In this document: positions 18,687 to 27,050 of the stretch, piece after piece
Layout: each line of letters starts with the position of its first letter
Position numbering within the stretch: the stretch's first letter is position 1
Assembly: GCF_900100665.1 (NCBI RefSeq)
Contig: NZ_FNCS01000003.1
Location: 310,001 to 374,000 of the forward strand
Length of the DNA stretch: 64,000 bases
Source: Pelagibacterium luteolum
Lineage (GTDB): Bacteria > Pseudomonadota > Alphaproteobacteria > Rhizobiales > Devosiaceae
Direction of reading: 5' to 3'
Program-made: the position numbers and the translations under genes
Notes under the pieces: generated by a model
Database searches by the model: none
What the model was told of the DNA's origin: nothing
Seen by the model: the letters and a program-made list of their open reading frames with translations, nothing else

Positions 18687-19503
18687 AGGAATGCCCCGCC
18701 CTCAAGCCCTCGCGCACCCGCGCCGCAATCGCAAGAAACTCCGGCGTTTCGCGAATATCGAGCGGCCGTTCGCGCGGCAGCGTCGACTCGATCACATCGG
18801 TCACCCGCCCCGGCCTCGGGCTCATCACAACGATCTTGGTCGAAAGATACACAGCCTCGGGGATCGAGTGCGTGACGAAACAGATGGTCTTTTCCGTCTT
18901 GGCCCAAAGGTCCAGCAATTGCTCGTTGAGATGATCGCGGACGATCTCGTCCAGCGCCCCGAACGGCTCGTCCATCAGCAAGAGGTCAGCATCGAACGCC
19001 AGCGCCCGCGCAATAGAAGCCCGCTGCTGCATCCCGCCCGATAGTTGCCAGGGATATTTCTTTTCGAACCCCGAAAGGTTCACCATTTCGAGCGTCCGCG
19101 CGATCCGCTCTGTCTGCTGGGCTTTGGAATACCCCATGATCTCGAGCGGCAATCCCACATTGCGCTCGATGGTCCGCCACGGATAAAGCGCTGCCGCCTG
19201 GAACACATAGCCATACGCCCTGTCCCGCCGCGCATGCTCGGGGCTGTGCCCATTGACCGTAATCGTCCCCGAAGTCGGCTGCTCCAGATCGGCAATCACC
19301 CGCAAAAACGTCGTCTTCCCGCACCCCGAAGGCCCGATAAACGAAACGAACTCACCCTTGGAAATGGACAAATCCACATCCGATAACGCATGCACCGGCC
19401 CATCCGCCGTCTCAAACGTCAGCCCAAGCCCCTTGGCCTCGACCACCTTGGTCCCTGTCGTCAAACGCTTGCACCCCTTTGCCCGACGTCTCTCATTAAT
19501 CAC
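18676..19503 (-). CDS. ABC transporter ATP-binding protein (nitrate/taurine/pyrimidine group)
   Basis: The 275-residue ATPase has Walker A GPSGCGKTT, the LSGGMQQR signature, Walker B LLLMDEPFGALD and the switch histidine in FVTHSIPEA. The subgroup is the one that pairs with NMT1/THI5-like binding proteins. The ATG at 19503 has AGGG eight bases upstream. A TTG fourteen codons further in, preceded by AAGGGG, is also a reasonable start. It energises the importer encoded by the following three genes. Confidence 0.94.
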   Translation of the reverse strand: MINERRRAKGCKRLTTGTKVVEAKGLGLTFETADGPVHALSDVDLSISKGEFVSFIGPSGCGKTTFLRVIADLEQPTSGTITVNGHSPEHARRDRAYGYVFQAAALYPWRTIERNVGLPLEIMGYSKAQQTERIARTLEMVNLSGFEKKYPWQLSGGMQQRASIARALAFDADLLLMDEPFGALDEIVRDHLNEQLLDLWAKTEKTICFVTHSIPEAVYLSTKIVVMSPRPGRVTDVIESTLPRERPLDIRETPEFLAIAARVREGLRAGHSYEE

Positions 19504-19515
19504 ACCCTGCCGCCC

Positions 19516-19678
19516 TTGGCTCCCGGGAATAAATCCCGGAATGAACCGTGGCTTTATCGGCTCCCGACAACCCCACCACCGTCACCCTGAGATTTATTCC
19601 CGGGGTCCAGCCACGGCTTCTCCCACGCCCCACCCTCTCCGCATTCGCCCGTTGAGGGAGAGGGTCGGAGTGAGGGGG
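19516..19678. repeat. repeats between dihydropyrimidinase and the transporter operon
   Basis: CCCGGGAATAAATC (19522-19535) and GATTTATTCCCGGG (19591-19604) are perfect 14-base inverted arms. CCGTGGCT (19547-19554) and AGCCACGG (19609-19616) form a second inverted pair that is not nested in the first, so these are two oppositely oriented repeat copies rather than one hairpin. A type C repeat follows at 19631-19678. The gap lies inside the catabolic-transport block and may lower or uncouple expression of the transporter. Confidence 0.7.
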
Positions 19679-19701
19679 AGCCAAAAGAACCACGCTCTCG
19701 C

Positions 19702-21156
19702 TCAAACCCCACTCGCCGGAATCCCCGTCCGCTCCACCTTCCGCGGCGCGGTCAATTCCTTCCACGTCGACAGCGCCTTGCCCACAGCCTGGAACGGCTC
19801 CCGCGCCACAAACTTCCCGTGCCCTTCCTCGGACACCATATCCCCATCGCTCACCGCCACTTTCCCACGGCTCAGCGTAAACCGCGGCAGCCCTTTGACC
19901 TTTTTCCCCTCGAACACATTGTAATCGATAGCCGATTGCTGCGTTTTCGCCGAAATGGTCTTCTCTTTCTCCGGGTCCCACACGACGATATCGGCATCCG
20001 CCCCCACGAGGATCGCGCCCTTCTTGGGATAGACATTCAATATCTTGGCGATATTGGTCGAAGTCACCGCAACGAACTCGTTCATGGTCAGCCGCCCTGT
20101 CGCCACGCCATAGGTCCACAGCATGGGCATCCGATCTTCCAGCCCGCCGGTCCCGTTCGGGATTTTGGTGAAATCACCCATTCCCGTCCGCTTCTGGTCG
20201 GTCGTAAACGCACAATGGTCCGTCGCCACCACCTGCAGCGACCCGGCCTGCAGCCCGGCCCACAGCGAATCCTGATGCGCTTTGTTGCGGAACGGCGGGC
20301 TCATCACCCGGCGCGCCGCATGGTCCCAATCCTTGTCGAAATACTCGGATTCATCGAGCGTCAAATGCTGGATCAGCGGCTCGCCATAGACCCGCTTGCC
20401 CTGTTGCCGCGCGCGCCGGATTGCCTCATGGCTGTCCTCGCACGAGGTATGCACCACATAGAGAGGCACCCCGGCCATATCGGCAATCATGATCGCCCGA
20501 TTGGTCGCCTCGCCCTCCACCTGCGGCGGCCGCGAATAAGCATGCGCCTCCGGCCCATTATTCCCCGCCGCCAGAAGCTTGGCCGAAAGATCGGCGACGA
20601 CGTCGCCATTTTCCGCATGCACCATCGGCATGGCGCCAAGTTCGGCGCAGCGCTGGAACGAGGCATACATCTCGTCGTCCTGCACCATCAGCGCGCCCTT
20701 GTAGGCCATGAAGTGCTTGAAGGTGTTGATCCCCTTTTCTTTGACGACGGTCTCCATTTCATCGAAAACCTGCTCGCCCCACCAGGTGATCGCCATGTGG
20801 TAGGAATAATCGCAATGCGCGCGCCCGGACTTGTTGTCCCACATCGACAGCGCCTCGATCAGCGACTGCCCAGGGCTCGGCAGGCAGAAATCGACAACCA
20901 TCGTCGTCCCGCCCGAGAGCGCCGCCCGCGTCCCGCTCTCGAAATCATCGCTGGAATACGTCCCCATAAATGGCATCTCCAGATGCACATGCGGATCGAT
21001 CCCCCCCGGCATCACAAAACACTCTGCAGCATCGAGCACAGTATCGCCGGAAAGATCGGGCCCGATCTCGGCAATCCTCTCCCCCTCGATTTTGACGTCC
21101 GCCTTATACGTCAGATCCGCCGTAACTATCGTCCCACCCTTGATCACAGTGCTCAT
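19702..21156 (-). CDS. hydA: dihydropyrimidinase (D-hydantoinase family)
   Basis: This zinc amidohydrolase opens 5,6-dihydrouracil or dihydrothymine to N-carbamoyl-beta-amino acids, the second step of the reductive pyrimidine pathway. The 484-residue protein has GGIDPHVHLEMPF (metal HxH), the THKHF-like segment INTFKHFMAYKG with the lysine that is carboxylated in the family, and the PPFRNK region typical of dihydropyrimidinases. The ATG at 21156 has AGAGGG upstream. Its neighbours encode the next three steps, which supports a pyrimidine rather than a hydantoin role. Confidence 0.94.
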   Translation of the reverse strand: MSTVIKGGTIVTADLTYKADVKIEGERIAEIGPDLSGDTVLDAAECFVMPGGIDPHVHLEMPFMGTYSSDDFESGTRAALSGGTTMVVDFCLPSPGQSLIEALSMWDNKSGRAHCDYSYHMAITWWGEQVFDEMETVVKEKGINTFKHFMAYKGALMVQDDEMYASFQRCAELGAMPMVHAENGDVVADLSAKLLAAGNNGPEAHAYSRPPQVEGEATNRAIMIADMAGVPLYVVHTSCEDSHEAIRRARQQGKRVYGEPLIQHLTLDESEYFDKDWDHAARRVMSPPFRNKAHQDSLWAGLQAGSLQVVATDHCAFTTDQKRTGMGDFTKIPNGTGGLEDRMPMLWTYGVATGRLTMNEFVAVTSTNIAKILNVYPKKGAILVGADADIVVWDPEKEKTISAKTQQSAIDYNVFEGKKVKGLPRFTLSRGKVAVSDGDMVSEEGHGKFVAREPFQAVGKALSTWKELTAPRKVERTGIPASGV

Positions 21157-21248
21157 GATATTTTCCCTCTGATTTTCAGACAGCCTCACACACTCCGTGC
21201 ATCGAAAATGCACGCAGCAAGGCCATTTCAGAATTCGAGTTGGTGAAA

Positions 21249-21446
21249 TTACGCCTCGACCAGATCGAGCCGTTTTTCGATGGTCGATAGCCTGTCGTCG
21301 ATCCGGTCGACTCGGGTCGACAGGCTTGCATATTGATGTTCGATGATGCCCAGCCGGCTTTTGATCTCGCGGAGATCGTCGCCATGCCGATCCTGCGTCG
21401 CCCGGATGGCCCGAAGATGCTCAAGAATGATATTCTCGGTCGACAT
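21249..21446 (-). CDS. small coiled-coil protein (65 aa)
   Basis: The protein begins MSTENIILEHLRAIRATQD and continues with heptad-like repeats (LREIKSRLGIIE, LSTRVDRIDDRLSTIEKRLDLVE), so nearly all of it should be one coiled coil. I know similar short proteins from rhizobial genomes but no function for them. It lies between the amidase and dihydropyrimidinase genes on the same strand, hence inside the pyrimidine block. Its codon usage looks normal for the region. Confidence 0.75.
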   Translation of the reverse strand: MSTENIILEHLRAIRATQDRHGDDLREIKSRLGIIEHQYASLSTRVDRIDDRLSTIEKRLDLVEA

Positions 21447-21495
21447 GATGCCAGCCTCGCTTCCCGCGGTTGACCACAATATAGGGCCAACCCCC

Positions 21496-22746
21496 TCACT
21501 CCACAATCTCCGCCGTCTCAACCACCGCGTGCAGCAGCACATCCGCCCCCGCGCCTGCCCATTCCTTGGAAATATCCTCCGCCTCGTTGTGGCTCAGCCC
21601 ATCCACGCACGGGCACATCACCATCGCGGTCGGATACAGCCGGTTGATCCAGCACGCATCATGCCCCGCCCCCGAAACGATATCCCGGTGCGAATACCCC
21701 AGCCGCTCCGCAGCTCCCCGCACCGCCGCAACGCATTCCTCATCGAACGTCACCGGATCAAAATGCCCCGACACCTCGATTTCCATTTCCAGCCCCAGCG
21801 CCTCGGCAATCTTTGGCGCTTCCGCCTCGAACCGCCCCTTCATTGAGTCGAGCGTCGATTGATGCGGTGAGCGGAAATCGATCGTGAACACCACCTTCCC
21901 GGGGATCACATTGCGCGAATTGGGATAGACATCCACATGCCCGATCGCCCCCACCGCCTCGGGCTGATGGCTCATGGCGATCTCGTGGACAAGCTCGGTC
22001 ATCCGCGCCATGCCGAGCCCGGCATTCTTCCGCATCGGCATCGGTGTGGACCCCGTATGCGCGTCCTTGCCGGTCAGTGTCACCTGCAACCACCAGAGCC
22101 CCTGCCCGTGGGTCACAACCCCGATATCCTTGCCCTCGGCCTCCAAAATCGGCCCCTGCTCGATATGCAGCTCGAAGAACGCCTTCATCTTGCGCCCGCC
22201 GACCTCTTCGTCGCCCACCCAGCCGATGCGCTTGAGTTCATCGCCGAATTTCAGCCCCTTGGCATCGGTCCGGTCATAGGCCCACTCAAGCTCATGCATC
22301 CCGGCAAACACCCCCGACGCCAGCATGGCCGGCGCAAACCGCGTGCCTTCCTCATTAGTCCAGTTCGTGACAACGATCGGGTGTTTCGTCTTGATGTCGA
22401 GATCATTGAGCGTCCGCACCAGCTCCAGCCCGCCGAGCACCCCAAGCACCCCGTCATATTTTCCGCCGGTCGGCTGTGTATCGAGATGGCTCCCCACATA
22501 AACTGGCAGCGCGTCGGGGTCTGTTCCCTCGCGCCGCGCAAACATCGTGCCCATCTTGTCGACGCCCAGCGTCAGCCCGGCCTCCTCGCACCAACGCTGA
22601 AACAGCGCCCTGCCCTCGGCATCGGCGTCGGTCAGTGTCTGCCGATTGTTCCCCCCAGCCACCCCCGGCCCGATCTTGGCCATCTCCATAAGCGAGTCCC
22701 ACAGCCGGTCCCCGTTGATCTTGAGGTTGTCACCGAGTGTGGCCAT
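21496..22746 (-). CDS. Zn-dependent amidase, probable beta-ureidopropionase (N-carbamoyl-beta-alanine amidohydrolase)
   Basis: The 416-residue M20-family protein has the metal-binding motifs GSHLDTQPTGGKYDG (about residues 85-99), NEEGTRFAPAM with the catalytic and metal glutamates, and HIEQGP, and ends with a conserved histidine in DGLSHNEAE. Members hydrolyse N-carbamoyl-beta-alanine, N-carbamoyl-L-amino acids or allantoate. Between dihydropyrimidinase and beta-alanine-using enzymes, the first is most likely. Allantoate hydrolysis cannot be excluded, since allE and allA are also in the window. Confidence 0.9.
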   Translation of the reverse strand: MATLGDNLKINGDRLWDSLMEMAKIGPGVAGGNNRQTLTDADAEGRALFQRWCEEAGLTLGVDKMGTMFARREGTDPDALPVYVGSHLDTQPTGGKYDGVLGVLGGLELVRTLNDLDIKTKHPIVVTNWTNEEGTRFAPAMLASGVFAGMHELEWAYDRTDAKGLKFGDELKRIGWVGDEEVGGRKMKAFFELHIEQGPILEAEGKDIGVVTHGQGLWWLQVTLTGKDAHTGSTPMPMRKNAGLGMARMTELVHEIAMSHQPEAVGAIGHVDVYPNSRNVIPGKVVFTIDFRSPHQSTLDSMKGRFEAEAPKIAEALGLEMEIEVSGHFDPVTFDEECVAAVRGAAERLGYSHRDIVSGAGHDACWINRLYPTAMVMCPCVDGLSHNEAEDISKEWAGAGADVLLHAVVETAEIVE

Positions 22747-22764
22747 GGGAAACTCCTTAAGTCT

Positions 22765-24258
22765 CTATAGGGTCGGAAACGTGAACTGCGCGCCCGACTT
22801 GATGCCCGCCGGCCACCGCGTCGTCACGGTTTTGAGCCGCGTATAAAAATGCACGCCCTCGGGCCCATAGATCGAATGATCCCCGAACAGCGAGCGCTTC
22901 CACCCGCCAAACGAGTGATACGCCACCGGCACCGGAATGGGCACGTTGACCCCCACCATCCCCACTTCGATCTTGTCGGCAAAGTCGCGCGCCGCATCCC
23001 CGTCACGGGTGAAGATCGCCACCCCGTTTCCATATTCATGATCGTTGATCATCTTGACCGCCTCGGCGTATTCCCCGGCCCGCACCACAGAGAGCACCGG
23101 CCCGAAGATTTCCTCCTTGTAGATGGTCATCTCCGGCGTCACGCGATCGAACAGCGTACCCCCGACATAGTACCCGTTCTCGTAGCCCTGCAGCTTGAAC
23201 CCGCGCCCGTCGACCACAAGTTCGGCGCCCTCTTCGACACCCTTGTCGATATAGCCCACCACCTTGTCGCGATGCATCGCGGTCACCAACGGCCCCATCT
23301 CGGCGTCTTTATCGCTCGCCGGCCCGATCTTGAGCTTTTCGATCCGCGGCTTCAGTCGTTCAACGAGCGCGTCTGCGGTTTTCTCGCCCACCGGCACCGC
23401 CACCGAAATCGCCATGCAGCGCTCCCCAGCGGACCCGTACCCGGCGCCCATAAGAGCATCGGCCGCCTGGTCCAGGTCCGCGTCGGGGAGGATCACCATG
23501 TGGTTTTTGGCCCCGCCCAGCGCCTGCACGCGCTTTCCGGCGGTGGTCCCACGTCGATAGACATATTCGGCAATCGGGGTCGATCCCACAAAGCTCACAG
23601 CCTTGATATCGGGATGATCGAGAATGTGGTCCACGGCTTCCTTGTCGCCATGCACCACGTTCAAGATTCCCTCGGGCAACCCCGCCTCCATGATCAAATT
23701 CCACGCCAGCATCGGCGCCGACGGATCGCGCTCGGAGGGTTTCAGGATAAACGCATTCCCGCACGCGATCGCGCCCGGATACATCCACATCGGCACCATG
23801 GCCGGAAAGTTGAACGGCGTGATCCCCGCCACGACGCCCAACGGCTGGCGGTCGGCATAGCTGTCGATCGCCGGCCCCACATTGCGCGAGAACGTCCCCT
23901 TCAAAAGCTCAGGAATCCCGCACGCATATTCCACGCACTCGATGCCGCGCTGCACTTCGCCCAGCGCATCGTCATGGGTTTTGCCATGCTCGCGCGAAAT
24001 TTCCCGCGCGATATCGGCAGCGTGCTTGTCGAGCAATTCCTTGAACCGAAACATCACCCGCGCCCGCTTGAGCGGCGGCGTCGCACCCCAGCTCACCTGC
24101 GCTGCCTTGGCACTGGCCACGGCCTGATCGATCTCCGCGTTCGTCGACAGCGGCAGTTCGGCGATCTGCTCCCCGGTCGCCGGATTATAGACCGCGGACC
24201 GGCGCGTGCTCGCGCTTCTTACCCGCTTGCCCCCAATGGCATTCTCGATGACGTCCAT
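22765..24258 (-). CDS. mmsA: CoA-acylating methylmalonate-semialdehyde dehydrogenase
   Basis: The enzyme turns malonate semialdehyde into acetyl-CoA, and methylmalonate semialdehyde into propionyl-CoA, with NAD and CoA. The 497-residue aldehyde dehydrogenase-fold protein has the FNFPAMVPMWM segment, GGAKNHMVILPDAD and the catalytic cysteine C281 in AGERCMAI, all diagnostic for MmsA. GGGAG precedes the ATG. It takes the products of the aminotransferase encoded just upstream and so ends the uracil and thymine pathways. Confidence 0.95.
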   Translation of the reverse strand: MDVIENAIGGKRVRSASTRRSAVYNPATGEQIAELPLSTNAEIDQAVASAKAAQVSWGATPPLKRARVMFRFKELLDKHAADIAREISREHGKTHDDALGEVQRGIECVEYACGIPELLKGTFSRNVGPAIDSYADRQPLGVVAGITPFNFPAMVPMWMYPGAIACGNAFILKPSERDPSAPMLAWNLIMEAGLPEGILNVVHGDKEAVDHILDHPDIKAVSFVGSTPIAEYVYRRGTTAGKRVQALGGAKNHMVILPDADLDQAADALMGAGYGSAGERCMAISVAVPVGEKTADALVERLKPRIEKLKIGPASDKDAEMGPLVTAMHRDKVVGYIDKGVEEGAELVVDGRGFKLQGYENGYYVGGTLFDRVTPEMTIYKEEIFGPVLSVVRAGEYAEAVKMINDHEYGNGVAIFTRDGDAARDFADKIEVGMVGVNVPIPVPVAYHSFGGWKRSLFGDHSIYGPEGVHFYTRLKTVTTRWPAGIKSGAQFTFPTL

Positions 24259-24275
24259 TGCTACTCTCCCAGGCT

Positions 24276-24321
24276 ATGGAACAAATATTTCATTCGCTTA
24301 TCCATAGAATGTTTGTTCCAT
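24276..24321. promoter_or_regulatory. 10-base perfect inverted repeat between the aminotransferase and mmsA
   Basis: ATGGAACAAA (24276-24285) and TTTGTTCCAT (24312-24321) are perfect inverted arms 26 bases apart; inside them CATTC and GAATG form a second, offset pair. The element ends two bases before the aminotransferase stop codon and starts 17 bases before the mmsA start. It could be an operator for a dimeric regulator acting on mmsA and the genes after it, or an intercistronic hairpin. I do not recognise the half-site. Confidence 0.55.
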
Positions 24322-24322
24322 G

Positions 24323-25651
24323 CTACTCAAGGCTTTTGAGGATATCCGCGAGTGTTTCGACGATCGTATCGATATGCTCTTTTTCCACGATCAGCGGCGG
24401 CGACAGCGCGATGATATCCCCCGTCGTTCGGATCAAAACCCCCATTTCATAGGCCTTGACGAACGCCGCAAACGCACGCTTGGTCGGCGCCCCGGCAATC
24501 GGCTCCAGCTCGATCGCCCCCACGAGCCCGATATTGCGCACGTCGATCACGTGCCGCGTACCCTTGAGCGAATGCAGCGCATCCTCCCAATAGCGGCCCA
24601 TCTCCGCCCCGCGCGTCAGAAGCCCTTCCTCTTTGTAGGTCTCCAGCGTCGCCAGCCCGGCCGCCGCGGCAATCGGGTTGCCCGAATAGGTATAGCCGTG
24701 GAAAAATTCGATGAGATGCTCCGGCCCGCTCATGAACGCGTCGTGGATTTTGCCGCTGGTGAACACAGCGCCCATGGGGATCACCCCATTGGTCAGCCCC
24801 TTGGCCGTGATCATGATATCCGGGGTCACCCCGAAATAATCGGCTCCGAATGGCGTCCCCAGCCGTCCGAACCCGGTGATCACCTCATCGAAAATCAGCA
24901 GGATCCCGTGCTTGTCGCAAATCTCGCGCAGGCGCTTTAAATACCCCGGTGGCGGGATCAGAACCCCCGTCGACCCCGCCACCGGCTCGACGATCACAGC
25001 GGCGATCGTCGAAGCATCATGGAGCGTAACGATCCGCTCCAACTCGTCGGCCAGTTCCACCCCATGCTGCGGTTCCCCGCGCGAAAAGGCGTTCTTGGCC
25101 AGATTATGCGTATGCGGCATGTGATCGACGCCGGTCAAAAGCGTCCCGAACATCTTCCGGTTCGCCACGATCCCGCCCACCGAAATCCCGCCGAAATTGA
25201 CCCCGTGATATCCGCGCTCACGCCCGATCAGCCGCGTGCGCGATCCCTGCCCGATCGCCTTCTGATACGCCAGCGCCACTTTCAGCGCCGTCTCCACCGA
25301 CTCAGAGCCCGAATTGGTGAACATCACATGGTCCAGCCCTTCGGGCGCCAGGTCCACCAGCCTATTGGCCAGCTCGAACACCTTGGGATGCCCCATCTGG
25401 AAGGCCGGCGCGTAGTCGAGTTCCCCCGCCTGTTTCGCAATCGCCTCGGTGATCAGCGGCCGACAATGCCCGGCATTGACGCACCACAGGCCCGCCGTTC
25501 CGTCCAGCACCTGCCGCCCGTCACTGGTCGTATAGTGCATGTCCTTGGCGCCCACGAACATGCGGGGATTTTTCTTGAACTGGCGATTGGCCGTAAACGG
25601 CATCCAGAATGCATTAAGGTCGTTCGGAATGGACGACGAACCTTCAACCAT
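24323..25651 (-). CDS. omega-amino acid (beta-alanine)--pyruvate aminotransferase
   Basis: This class III PLP aminotransferase moves the amino group of beta-alanine or beta-aminoisobutyrate to pyruvate, giving malonate or methylmalonate semialdehyde. The 442-residue protein has NSGSESVETALK for phosphate binding, LLIFDEVITGFGR with the ring-contacting aspartate, and the PLP lysine K284 in MITAKGLTNG. GGAGAGGG precedes the ATG. It is the first gene of the minus-strand block and faces the rutR-like regulator across a 200-base promoter region. Confidence 0.93.
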   Translation of the reverse strand: MVEGSSSIPNDLNAFWMPFTANRQFKKNPRMFVGAKDMHYTTSDGRQVLDGTAGLWCVNAGHCRPLITEAIAKQAGELDYAPAFQMGHPKVFELANRLVDLAPEGLDHVMFTNSGSESVETALKVALAYQKAIGQGSRTRLIGRERGYHGVNFGGISVGGIVANRKMFGTLLTGVDHMPHTHNLAKNAFSRGEPQHGVELADELERIVTLHDASTIAAVIVEPVAGSTGVLIPPPGYLKRLREICDKHGILLIFDEVITGFGRLGTPFGADYFGVTPDIMITAKGLTNGVIPMGAVFTSGKIHDAFMSGPEHLIEFFHGYTYSGNPIAAAAGLATLETYKEEGLLTRGAEMGRYWEDALHSLKGTRHVIDVRNIGLVGAIELEPIAGAPTKRAFAAFVKAYEMGVLIRTTGDIIALSPPLIVEKEHIDTIVETLADILKSLE

Positions 25652-25710
25652 CGATGTTCCCTCTCCGGTGCGTGTCGGAATTTTCCGCCGCCCGGCTGTT
25701 GATTCCGGCC

Positions 25711-25740
25711 AGAATTTTTTTGACCGATTGGAAAAATTCT
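25711..25740. promoter_or_regulatory. palindromic operator candidate between the aminotransferase and rutR
   Basis: AGAATTTTT (25711-25719) and AAAAATTCT (25732-25740) are perfect nine-base inverted arms. The centre and right arm contain TTGACCGATTGGAAAA, which keeps the left half (TTGACC) and the TGG of the E. coli RutR box TTGACCA-N2-TGGTCAA but lacks a perfect right half. It lies 60 bases upstream of the aminotransferase and just upstream of the rutR promoter, where a regulator of both genes would bind. Confidence 0.5.
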
Positions 25741-25767
25741 AGCACTCTCCATTCAACGTTCAAGGGG

Positions 25768-25773
25768 TATAAT
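25768..25773 (+). promoter_or_regulatory. -10 box (TATAAT) for rutR
   Basis: A perfect TATAAT lies 78 bases before the rutR start codon in an otherwise GC-rich region. No good -35 box stands 16 to 18 bases upstream, which would fit a promoter that depends on a regulator. Confidence 0.45.
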
Positions 25774-25851
25774 TCCGCCTCATGAACTGACGACACACAC
25801 ACGGGCATCAACCGGCAGGGCCTTCCCCGCCGGTCCTGGGAGGCATGCCGA

Positions 25852-26493
25852 ATGACCACTGACGAGGCCGAGGCCACCCGCCCGGTGACGCGCATCCAGC
25901 GTGAAAAGCAGGAAGTGATTCTCGAAGCCGCGCTCGACGTCTTCTCCAAATTCGGCTTCCGCGGCTCGACCATCGACCAGATCGCCGAGGCCGCCGGCAT
26001 GTCCAAACCGAACCTGCTCTATTATTTCAAATCGAAAGAGGACATCCACGCCCCGCTCCTCGCCCGCATCCTCGATACCTGGCTCGAACCCCTGCGCGAG
26101 ATGGACCCGGCCGGCGACCCCCTGCCCGAAATTCAGTCCTATATCCGCCGCAAGCTCGAAATGAGCCGCGACTTCCCGCGCGAAAGCCGCCTGTTCGCCA
26201 ACGAAATGCTCCGCGGCGCCCCCGGCTTTTACGATATCCTGCACACCGATCTGAAAAACCTGGTCGATGAAAAGGCCAAGATCATCAAGGGCTGGATGGC
26301 CCAGGGCAAACTCGCCAAGACCGATCCGTATCATCTGATCTTTTCAATCTGGGCCACCACCCAGCACTACGCCGATTTCGACATTCAGGTCCGCGCCGTC
26401 CTCGGCCGCGAACGCGGCGCCGAAGGCCGCTTCGAAGACGCCGCCCGCTTCCTCGACCAACTCTTCCTCCACGGCCTGAGCCCTAAGAAATAA
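25852..26493 (+). CDS. rutR: TetR-family regulator of pyrimidine use, RutR-like
   Basis: The 213-residue protein has an N-terminal TetR helix-turn-helix (about residues 17-65: ILEAALDVFSKFGFRGSTID, PNLLYYFKSKE) and the RutR-type C-terminal domain, including RKLEMSRDFPRESRLFANEM and HLIFSIWATTQHYADF, which match E. coli RutR closely. RutR is released from DNA by uracil or thymine. GGGAGG stands eight bases before the ATG. It is divergent from the pyrimidine block and very likely controls it and itself. Confidence 0.93.
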   Translation: MTTDEAEATRPVTRIQREKQEVILEAALDVFSKFGFRGSTIDQIAEAAGMSKPNLLYYFKSKEDIHAPLLARILDTWLEPLREMDPAGDPLPEIQSYIRRKLEMSRDFPRESRLFANEMLRGAPGFYDILHTDLKNLVDEKAKIIKGWMAQGKLAKTDPYHLIFSIWATTQHYADFDIQVRAVLGRERGAEGRFEDAARFLDQLFLHGLSPKK

Positions 26494-26969
26494 AGCTGCA
26501 ACCGGGACGAACCCTCTCCCTTTGGAAGAGGGTGTCCGGCAGTCCGATGAGCGGCCACGCCCCCAACCGTCATCCTCGGGCTCGACCCGAGGACCCATCT
26601 CTCCGCAACCACACCCCACGCCATCTTCCAAACCGCCAACCCCACCCCCACCGGTCATCCCGGCCTTGAGCCGGGACCCAGTATGCTCCGCATCAATTGG
26701 TAGCCACCAACGCCCAATCTCCGCCCCCGAGCATACTGGATCCCAGGTCTCCGCCCGGGACGACAGATGGTAGCTACTCTCTCCCCGTACCCTGAACTCC
26801 GCCCGGGACGACAACGGCGGCCACGCCCCCAACCGTCATCCTCGGGCTCGACCCTAGGACCCATCTCTCCACATCCCCAACCTAAATTATCTCCCAACCA
26901 CCTCTACCCTCACGCCCACGCGCAAACCCGCCCCCCTCTAGGAGCGCCCCAAAACACATCAGCGAAAAC

Positions 26970-27014
26970 AGAAAAAGGTCCTGCAAGCGGCTTTGGCGCT
27001 CCGCCTGCAGGACC
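26970..27014 (-). terminator. minus-strand rho-independent terminator-like hairpin
   Basis: GGTCCTGCAAGCGG (26977-26990) and CCGCCTGCAGGACC (27001-27014) pair over 14 positions, 13 as Watson-Crick pairs and one as a wobble, around a ten-base loop. On the minus strand the stem is followed by TTTTT (26972-26976), the classic terminator order. On the plus strand no T run follows. No minus-strand gene ends here, so it would terminate an unannotated transcript. Confidence 0.6.
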
Positions 27015-27050
27015 AAGGGGCAGGCCTCACTCCTGCACGCTTTTCCTAGC
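26970..27050 (-). ncRNA. candidate small RNA ending at the minus-strand terminator
   Basis: The terminator needs an RNA that begins somewhere between here and the kaiC start. A weak promoter (TTGTGA at 27074-27079 and TATGTG at 27052-27057, 16 bases apart, minus strand) would give an RNA of about 80 bases containing the stretch AGGAGTGAGGCCTGCCCC and then the hairpin. I recognise no known RNA family. Boundaries are guesses. Confidence 0.25.

Noticed and set aside
19819-21246. Plus-strand frame opposite dihydropyrimidinase
   Set aside because: Antisense shadow of a well-supported gene; no family and no ribosome site.
24298-24306. TTATCCATA as a DnaA box
   Set aside because: One mismatch to TTATCCACA, a single copy and located inside the operator-like inverted repeat; not enough for an origin.
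22849-24339. Plus-strand frame of 496 codons opposite mmsA
   Set aside because: Antisense shadow caused by high GC at third positions; mmsA is certain.
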